Positions 58,323-64,000 of a stretch of 64,000 bases of DNA are shown one piece after another; the first letter of the stretch is position 1, and each line of letters opens with the position of its first letter. Source of the stretch: Marinomonas atlantica (GTDB lineage Bacteria; Pseudomonadota; Gammaproteobacteria; Pseudomonadales; Marinomonadaceae); assembly GCF_001639725.1 (NCBI RefSeq), contig NZ_LTAW01000006.1, forward strand, positions 1 to 64,000, written 5' to 3'. The position numbers and the translations under genes were made by a program. The notes beneath the pieces are model-generated. The model was given only the letters and a program-made list of their open reading frames with translations, searched no databases and was not told the DNA's origin.

Positions 58323-59294
58323 CTAATTCTTAGAATTCTTACAATTTTCAACCATTTCAACGGCGTAATAACCGTTACTTACACCAAGTTTACCTTTAAA
58401 AGTAGGTACGTTATTGGCTCGCACCGTGACTAATTCTGGCATCTCAATCGGTATAACATCTCCTTTCTTAAACTTCATAACTTCACCCAGCTTAACTTTT
58501 TTATTAACAACGTTGACCTGGATATCGACATCAAGTTCTTGCACATCTTGCTCTAACGACTTCCCCCAGCGTTCATCTTTTTCATCAACATCACTTTGAA
58601 CACCGGCATCAAGCAGCTCTCTCACTGGTTCAATCATTGAATAGGGCAAGGTAATATGAAGTTCACCACCGCCGCCATCAAGTTCGATATGAAAGGTTGA
58701 GACCACAACAACTTCACTTGGACTAACAATATTAGCCATTGCAGGGTTTACTTCCGAACTGATGTACTCAAGATCTACTTTTAACACAGGGGCCCAAGCT
58801 TCAGTCAAATCCACAAAGACCTGCTCAAGCATCAACTGCACGATTCGGATTTCGGTAGGCGTAAATTCTCGACCTTCAATTTTAGCGTGACGACCGTCAC
58901 CACCAAAAAAGTTATCTACTAACTTAAACACCAGTTTTGCATCTAAGATAAACAACGCTGTGCTTCGCAATGGGCGAAACTTAACAAGGTTCAAACTGGT
59001 AGGGACATACAGAGTATGAACGTACTCACCAAATTTCATGATTTGAAGACCACCTGATGACACATCGGCAGTTCGACGCAATAAATTAAAAAGGCTTATA
59101 CGTGTATATCGAGCAAAACGCTCATTAATCATTTCAAGCGTGGGCATTCGCCCACGCACAATTCTCTCTTGGCTGGTGATATCATAAGATGAGACACCGC
59201 CTGCATCGGCATTATCATCCGCTTCAGGCTTTTCATCTGCACCGTGTAAGAGTGCATCAATTTCATCTTGAGATAATAAATCTTGCGCAGCCAT
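58323..59294 (-). CDS. fliM: Flagellar motor switch protein FliM
   Basis: The 323-aa protein starts with the CheY-P-binding peptide (LLSQDEIDALLHG, residues 6-18), has a middle CheC-like domain (GRMPTLEMINERFARYTRISLFNLLRR) and a C-terminal SpoA domain. It sits in the C-ring between FliG and FliN and switches rotation when CheY-P binds. It ends 13 bp before fliN. Confidence 0.97.
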   Translation of the reverse strand: MAAQDLLSQDEIDALLHGADEKPEADDNADAGGVSSYDITSQERIVRGRMPTLEMINERFARYTRISLFNLLRRTADVSSGGLQIMKFGEYVHTLYVPTSLNLVKFRPLRSTALFILDAKLVFKLVDNFFGGDGRHAKIEGREFTPTEIRIVQLMLEQVFVDLTEAWAPVLKVDLEYISSEVNPAMANIVSPSEVVVVSTFHIELDGGGGELHITLPYSMIEPVRELLDAGVQSDVDEKDERWGKSLEQDVQELDVDIQVNVVNKKVKLGEVMKFKKGDVIPIEMPELVTVRANNVPTFKGKLGVSNGYYAVEMVENCKNSKN

Positions 59295-59303
59295 CTATCG
59301 TCC

Positions 59304-59825
59304 TTATTGCATCACAAAGTTTGTGAACAATACGTCTTCAATGCCGCCTAAACCGGTTTCTTGAGTCAGAATGCTGTTGATTGTTTCAACAGAAGCCACT
59401 TTCAAAGCCTTTTTACCGTCCACTGTTTGCAGCTCATCAAAGGATTGACTTGAGAAAAGTAATACAAGACTGTTTCTAATCAACGGCATATGCAACTTCA
59501 CGGCGTCAATTTGACCTTGATCACGAGACTTCAGTGTCATATTCAACTGCAAATAACGCTGCTTCCCAGATACCATGAAATCAACGACAAACGCTTGATC
59601 AAGATCCAAATAAATTGCCGGACCATCTAATTGAACCATTTCTTCTGCTGAGGCCGCCTCTCCATCAGCAGCTTCTTCTGTATCGTCACCACTGAATAAA
59701 AATAGGTACGCAGCAGCACCACCGCCACCTAATACCAACAGCGCCACAACAATAATGATGATCAGTTTTTTCTTGCCGCCCTTTTTTCCTTCTTCAGCGC
59801 CAACATCTAATTCATCGTCTGCCAT
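59304..59825 (-). CDS. fliL: Flagellar basal-body protein FliL
   Basis: About 173 aa from the ATG at 59825 (AAGGG 7 nt upstream). An acidic/basic cytoplasmic start (KKGGKKK) precedes one membrane helix (about 22-44), then an acidic linker and a periplasmic FliL domain (VDFMVSGKQRYLQLNMTLKSRDQ). FliL surrounds the stator and supports torque. It overlaps nothing and is 9 bp before fliM. Confidence 0.94.
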   Translation of the reverse strand: MADDELDVGAEEGKKGGKKKLIIIIVVALLVLGGGGAAAYLFLFSGDDTEEAADGEAASAEEMVQLDGPAIYLDLDQAFVVDFMVSGKQRYLQLNMTLKSRDQGQIDAVKLHMPLIRNSLVLLFSSQSFDELQTVDGKKALKVASVETINSILTQETGLGGIEDVLFTNFVMQ

Positions 59826-59917
59826 ATACAACCCTTGTTCATGCAAATTAGCTAATACATTCTACGAATGTGCAAGATCACTATTCTACAAAGATTATAG
59901 TGAATCACCATGGTTTT

Positions 59918-61723
59918 CTACGCGTAATAATCAATCCCTTGTTCTGTAGGCGATACATAACTCACATTTTCCAAGCCATCCATATCTCCTACATCGTCAT
60001 TGCCAGGGTTTCCCCCCCCTTTTCCTTGTCCATTTTGGCCATCAGACGCATCCGAGCCATAAGCTTGCCCATTATCTTGTGAGACTTCCACATCAACTGA
60101 GCCTAAGTCCATGCCTTGTTGCTGTAACATATCTCGAAGGCGTTGCATCTGCCCCTCAAGGGCTTCTTTCGCGTGCGCCGAGCTGGCAACAAAGCTAACG
60201 TGCGTATTGGAATCTTGATCAATACTAACCTTTACCGTCAAACTCCCCAACTCAGGTGGATCTAATTGTATATGTGCGGTTTTGAACCCTTCTTTAACCA
60301 CCCATGACACCTTAGAAGTCATCTCTGATGACCAAGCTTGGGTGTTCGGTAAAGCGTGCATCGTTAACTGTGCAGCAGCACCTTCTGGGCGGACATTAGA
60401 AGTTCCAGCCCCCACAAGAGCATTTACTGAACTCAGGCTATTAAGCCCCTGACTAGCAGGTTGCAATGAGCTATTAAATCCTGACTCAACTTGCTCAAGT
60501 ACTTTTTTAGCGCCGATTAATTCGCTTAAATCTTTAGGAAGCTCAATCAAGTCCTTGTCCATTAGCACAGATAAATCGCCGTCCTGAAGCGCAGCAGCTA
60601 AAGATTCTCCCGATAAAGTACTATTAGACACATTCATAGCATTGGGTGCAGCACTTAAACCATTTGTTGATTGCTCCGTTTTTTTCGACAGTTGCTCCAT
60701 CATCCAACGTAGGTTTTCATTAGGTCGAAGAGTTTCTGCCTCACCTTCTGTGTCTTCAATGTTTAAAGCAAAAGAGGCTCTAGGACCTAAATCACTAACA
60801 GGTGTAGCATCATCGAATGTTCCCGATATATTCTCTGCGGCTCCTGTTGCCTTTCCTGCAGCAAGTATCGATGATGACTCCCCCTCTAAAGTTCCCGACA
60901 CTTTTTCTTCAGCAAGAACCGATGATGACTCCCCCTCCAAAGTTCCCGATACTTTTTCTTCAGCAAGAACCGATGATGACTCCCCCTCTAAAGTTCCCGA
61001 CACTTTTTCTTCAGCAAGAATCGATGATGACTCCCCTTCTAAAGTTCCCGACACTTTTTCAAAAGTCTTACCTTCTGAAGAGGCAGTATCATCTAAAGCT
61101 GGTTCAGTTTTATTTAAAATCGAAGAGTCTCGCTCTGATGAAGAAATAGATTCACCTTTGACTTCGAGCGAAATATTTGTATCAGCTTCACCGTCTTGCG
61201 ATAACTGCTCGGCACTTGTTTCAGGTGGGGATTGAATCACACTTGAAGTATTTCCTGAGCCTGTATTTTGATAATTAGCCTCTTGAGTAGAAACATCAAC
61301 TGCAACGGCTTGCCCATCGATTTGCCGCTCTTTGCCATCCTCATCGACAACGGAAGACTTTGATGTATCCACCTCGACACCTTCTTGGTACGCGGCTTTG
61401 CCCTCATCAGACTTTTCTTTCTTATCAGAATCTTTTAACGTTGCTTCTTTCTCTAAAGGTTTGGACTGCGTATCGTGATATTCAACTGAATCTTTTTTCG
61501 GGGCTTCATTCATTAAAACGCGAGATTCTTCAAGATCTTGATTTTTATTAACTTTATCATCAGAAACCGGACTTGTTTTAGGCTTTCTTTCTGTACTCGA
61601 TAGACGATTCGTTGCATCAAAAACAGAACCAAAATCTCCTCCGCTGTTAGATTGGGATAAAGAAGATGTTTTTGCGACTTTGGGAGTCGTTGGTACGACA
61701 GATAAAGATGGGCTATTAATCAT
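59918..61723 (-). CDS. fliK: Flagellar hook-length control protein FliK
   Basis: About 601 aa from the ATG at 61723 (GGAGG upstream; an upstream TTG adds two residues). The long N-terminal ruler region is Ser/Glu/Lys-rich and holds a 17-aa tandem repeat (about 221-288). The C-terminal domain (about 475-565) has AHIQLDPPELGSLTVKVSI and RLRDMLQQQGMDLGSVDVEVS, the FliK signature. FliK measures the hook and triggers the FlhB switch. It is 47 bp after the HsbR-like gene. Confidence 0.94.
   Translation of the reverse strand: MINSPSLSVVPTTPKVAKTSSLSQSNSGGDFGSVFDATNRLSSTERKPKTSPVSDDKVNKNQDLEESRVLMNEAPKKDSVEYHDTQSKPLEKEATLKDSDKKEKSDEGKAAYQEGVEVDTSKSSVVDEDGKERQIDGQAVAVDVSTQEANYQNTGSGNTSSVIQSPPETSAEQLSQDGEADTNISLEVKGESISSSERDSSILNKTEPALDDTASSEGKTFEKVSGTLEGESSSILAEEKVSGTLEGESSSVLAEEKVSGTLEGESSSVLAEEKVSGTLEGESSSILAAGKATGAAENISGTFDDATPVSDLGPRASFALNIEDTEGEAETLRPNENLRWMMEQLSKKTEQSTNGLSAAPNAMNVSNSTLSGESLAAALQDGDLSVLMDKDLIELPKDLSELIGAKKVLEQVESGFNSSLQPASQGLNSLSSVNALVGAGTSNVRPEGAAAQLTMHALPNTQAWSSEMTSKVSWVVKEGFKTAHIQLDPPELGSLTVKVSIDQDSNTHVSFVASSAHAKEALEGQMQRLRDMLQQQGMDLGSVDVEVSQDNGQAYGSDASDGQNGQGKGGGNPGNDDVGDMDGLENVSYVSPTEQGIDYYA
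60861..61060 (-). repeat. 51-bp tandem repeat in fliK (four copies)
   Basis: Four units starting at 60861, 60912, 60963 and 61014 (exact 51-bp period) encode KVSGTLEGESSS(I/V)LAEE, 17 residues each. Copies differ by only a few bases, suggesting recent expansion. A decayed fifth copy (NISGTFDD) lies just beyond. Confidence 0.97.
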
Positions 61724-61770
61724 GGGCAACCTCCACTATTCGCAATAAGGATGCAAATAAAAGGCCAAGT

Positions 61771-63465
61771 TCACCAAGTATATTTAATGGATATTTTAGT
61801 GCCATTACTTGATAGCTCAACTTCATTACAAAGCTGATTAATTAAGCTCAACCCTCTATTAAAAGGGCGGTCATGGTCAAAATCGTTAAGCTGTATATTA
61901 GAGGTATCAAAACCTTTACCGCTGTCCGATACAGCAAGACACAAACACCCAGCTCCCTGTTCGGCAACCACTTTTACATCTATAACAACTTTGCCTTCAA
62001 GTAACTGCTCAAGCTTAGATTCTCTTGAGGAATAATATTCAGCAAAACCTTCCACCGTCGACTTTAAACTCGAATCAAGATTAAGAATGCCATGCTCTAA
62101 AGCATTAGAATACATCTCAGAGAGAATCATGTAGACCTCACTAGAACGTTTATTCAATTCTGGAACTGTCGTTAATATTTGCAACAAGTAAGGCAAAGGA
62201 TCGGTATTCTTTAACGAATCAGCGTTCAGTTCATAACAAAATGCGAAACTAGCGGGAGCATTAAAACTTCGTCCTTGAGCTAAGGACTGAGATTGTGGGC
62301 TATTATCCAATGCCAGAGACAAATCTATTCCCAGGACAGAAATATCATCGTGGGGGTCTTCAAGAATACCTTCATCATGCAGCATTTTCTCCAACCAATT
62401 AAAAGGACAACCTTTCACTTGGCCTTCATAGAGAGGGTTTAAAGCGCTATTATAATGGATCTTATTATCTTTACTTCTAGCTTCATAAACCCCATCCGTA
62501 AAAGCAACAAAATAATCCCCAGGCTCATAGGAAAACATATCGATATTGGCTTCAAACTCATGCTCATTTAGTATCCCTAGAGGTAATGAGTCAGAACTAA
62601 TCAATTTTGGCAGGATTTCATCTGCAGAAAAATACAGTAAATCGGGTAAGCCTGCATTCCACACAGCAACAGTGCGATTGTGCGCATTAATGTCAATAAA
62701 GGCCGCAGCGCAAAACATATTTGGAGGGAGTATCTTGTGTAACCGCTTGTTAATTTCTGGAAGGATCTGACGCATAACAAATCCTTTCTCCGTCCAGTCG
62801 AAGAAAATGTCTGCTAATGGCAAAGCGCCTATCGCGGCAGATAATCCATGCCCAGTAAAATCACCAAGCAATAGATGCATTCCACCATTAGGCTTATACG
62901 CGGCCAAAATAACATCACCGTTAAAAATATGACTACCGTGATGAAGCGTGGAGAGGGCTCGATCCGATAAACAATTTGAATGAGTTATACGTTCATAAAC
63001 CATTTTCGCCACTTCTTGATCATGAACCATCTGTTGATTTAAGGATGACAATTCATCACGTTGATCAGATAAAGCATTTTGCAATACCAACAATCGTGCA
63101 ATGGCATTTAGTTTAGCGGAAACCAAAGTGGGGTTGTAAGGCTTAGAGATGAAGTCAGTGGCACCAACATCTAAGCAGTTTTGCAGCACAGCAGGATCAG
63201 AAACACCTGATAAAAAGACAATAGGAACAAGCCTTTCTTGAGATTTTCTTTGAATTTCAATGGCTGCCTCCCAACCGTCTTTACGAGGCATTTTAATATC
63301 TAGACAGACCAGTTGAATTTTATCAGGATCAAAGCAATCTACCGCGTCTTGGCCATCTTCAGCGGTCACAACCACATGCCCAAGCTGGCTCAGCATGGTT
63401 TCAAGTAACATTCTATCCGATGGGTTGTCATCCGCGACCAGTATCGTTAGCTTCTGTTCCTTCAT
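61771..63465 (-). CDS. HsbR-like response regulator with PP2C phosphatase and anti-sigma-type kinase domains
   Basis: About 564 aa from the ATG at 63465 (GGAG 5 nt upstream). It has a receiver domain (LTILVADDNPSDRMLL; phospho-acceptor in VCLDIKMPRKDG), a SpoIIE/PP2C phosphatase domain (LLLGDFTGHGLSAAIGALP with the metal-binding DxxGHG) and a C-terminal HATPase domain (LSEMYSNALEHGIL and VSDSGKGFD). This is the HsbR layout of Pseudomonas, where the protein switches between phosphatase and kinase activity on HsbA. The gene follows the HsbA-like gene and precedes fliK. Confidence 0.9.
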   Translation of the reverse strand: MKEQKLTILVADDNPSDRMLLETMLSQLGHVVVTAEDGQDAVDCFDPDKIQLVCLDIKMPRKDGWEAAIEIQRKSQERLVPIVFLSGVSDPAVLQNCLDVGATDFISKPYNPTLVSAKLNAIARLLVLQNALSDQRDELSSLNQQMVHDQEVAKMVYERITHSNCLSDRALSTLHHGSHIFNGDVILAAYKPNGGMHLLLGDFTGHGLSAAIGALPLADIFFDWTEKGFVMRQILPEINKRLHKILPPNMFCAAAFIDINAHNRTVAVWNAGLPDLLYFSADEILPKLISSDSLPLGILNEHEFEANIDMFSYEPGDYFVAFTDGVYEARSKDNKIHYNSALNPLYEGQVKGCPFNWLEKMLHDEGILEDPHDDISVLGIDLSLALDNSPQSQSLAQGRSFNAPASFAFCYELNADSLKNTDPLPYLLQILTTVPELNKRSSEVYMILSEMYSNALEHGILNLDSSLKSTVEGFAEYYSSRESKLEQLLEGKVVIDVKVVAEQGAGCLCLAVSDSGKGFDTSNIQLNDFDHDRPFNRGLSLINQLCNEVELSSNGTKISIKYTW

Positions 63466-63482
63466 AGCCACTCCGGAAATCA

Positions 63483-63782
63483 TTACGCAAATGAAAACAG
63501 ACGTTCAAACCTTGCCATCTTTAATGCACTACCCACAAAGTCAGACGCGCCTTTTAATTCTATCGTTGCTCCATCACCGCCTGCGTGGTCACGCAGTAGT
63601 AACAACATACCTAATGCAGAACTATCAATATAGCTTACATCTTTCAAATCTACGATAAAATCAGTGCCTTTAGGATAGCGACTAAAGCCATCTCGAAACG
63701 CTTGTTGGCAAGAATAATCAAACCTCCCTTTAATAACTAGGTTCGCTGTCTTTGCGTTTTCATCATATTGACTAATAATCAT
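63483..63782 (-). CDS. HsbA-like STAS-domain anti-sigma factor antagonist
   Basis: The 99-aa protein is a STAS domain: VIKGRFDYSCQQAFRDGFSRY, VDLKDVSYIDSSALGMLLLLRDHAGGDGA. The serine of DSSALGML is the usual phosphorylation site. In Pseudomonas HsbA binds FlgM or the diguanylate cyclase HsbD depending on its phosphorylation by HsbR. It is translationally close to the HsbR-like gene. The ATG at 63782 is used. Confidence 0.9.
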   Translation of the reverse strand: MIISQYDENAKTANLVIKGRFDYSCQQAFRDGFSRYPKGTDFIVDLKDVSYIDSSALGMLLLLRDHAGGDGATIELKGASDFVGSALKMARFERLFSFA

Positions 63783-63827
63783 AGACTTGCCTCACAGAAT
63801 TTGGGCCCAAAAAATGACTTTAAACGA

Positions 63828-64000
63828 TTAATGAGAGAGAAGTTTTTGCTTATTAACCAAATCCGAAACATGATCTAACTTTGATTGAACATCGTTTAGG
63901 CGACGCATTAAATCTGATTCTGTACTCTTAATATGTTCCAACTTCAAGTCACCAGGTGCTGGCTTAGAGTTAAGAATCTCGGTTAACACAGTATCTATAT
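63828..64000 (-). CDS. Partial gene, C-terminal 57 residues of unknown protein
   Basis: An open reading frame enters from the right edge and stops at 63828. Its last residues are polar and helical with heptad spacing (IKSTESDLMRRLNDVQSKLDHVS then DLVNKQKLLSH at the end, quoted in part), suggesting a coiled coil. I do not recognise the family. Its place just upstream of the STAS gene in a flagellar cluster suggests, but does not show, a flagellar role. Confidence 0.6.
   Translation of the reverse strand, partial: IDTVLTEILNSKPAPGDLKLEHIKSTESDLMRRLNDVQSKLDHVSDLVNKQKLLSH

Noticed and set aside
60861..61060. A CRISPR-like array
   Set aside because: Units are contiguous 51-bp in-frame coding repeats without unique spacers.
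60642..61235. A 197-codon plus-strand frame with repeats, opposite fliK
   Set aside because: It is the complement of the FliK ruler repeat; composition is Ser/Asp/Pro-rich noise and fliK on the other strand has clear family motifs.

Overview
The window is a continuous, gene-dense chromosome segment of a marine gammaproteobacterium. Gene content and order (rluB-yciO-rnm-yciB-yciI, zipA-ligA, ccmABCDEFGHI, and the polar-flagellum/chemotaxis block fliK to flhF, fliA, cheYZAB, motCD, parC, parP, cheW) match the Pseudomonas/Oceanospirillales group. The moderately AT-rich sequence and protein flavour suggest a Marinomonas-like member of the Oceanospirillaceae; that assignment is inference. No insertion sequence, prophage, CRISPR array or rRNA is visible.

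Bases 1-13,100: a tRNA-Met/Gln/Gln cluster, a predicted outer-membrane protein, clpB, pgeF and rluD, divergent bamD, two cold-shock genes, an Amt ammonium transporter behind a clear sigma-54 promoter, a DTW-domain tRNA-modification gene, a two-gene FAH-fold hydrolase/cupin operon preceded by a perfect 16-bp palindrome, a general porin and a TauE/SafE permease. Bases 13,400-32,000: housekeeping genes, namely a D-lactate dehydrogenase-like enzyme and a LysR regulator, grxD, argF, metR, an RstAB-like two-component system, DUF1499, the conserved rluB-yciO-rnm cluster with divergent yciB-yciI, a SelW-like thioredoxin-fold protein, a periplasmic cyclophilin, mnmC, cysE, yheU, ligA and zipA.

Bases 32,000-38,800: a complete, tightly overlapping cytochrome c maturation operon (ccmABCDEFGHI, reading leftwards), including a 58-aa ccmD. 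Bases 38,870-40,900: a plus-strand pair made of a second FliK-like protein and a soluble FlhB C-domain homologue.

Bases 40,900-64,000: one long leftward flagellar/chemotaxis array. From its upstream end it runs: an unidentified partial gene, an HsbA-like STAS protein, an HsbR-like REC-PP2C-kinase protein, fliK, fliL, fliM, fliN, fliO, fliP, fliQ, fliR, flhB, flhA, flhF, fliA, cheY, cheZ, cheA, cheB, motC, motD, parC, parP, cheW and DUF2802. Together these encode the C-ring switch, the export gate, hook-length control, the flagellar sigma factor, the chemotaxis phosphorelay, a second stator and polar array positioning.

The points most worth following are: (1) CheA lacks a recognisable P2 domain and instead carries four spaced acidic motifs that closely resemble the CheY-binding peptides of FliM and CheZ in this same window; (2) flhG/fleN is missing from its usual place between flhF and fliA; (3) a paralogous FliK/FlhB-C pair; (4) in-frame tandem repeats in FliK and ParP that could change protein length; (5) a partner-switching pair at fliK without an adjacent Hpt gene; and (6) a palindromic operator and NtrC/sigma-54-like elements upstream.
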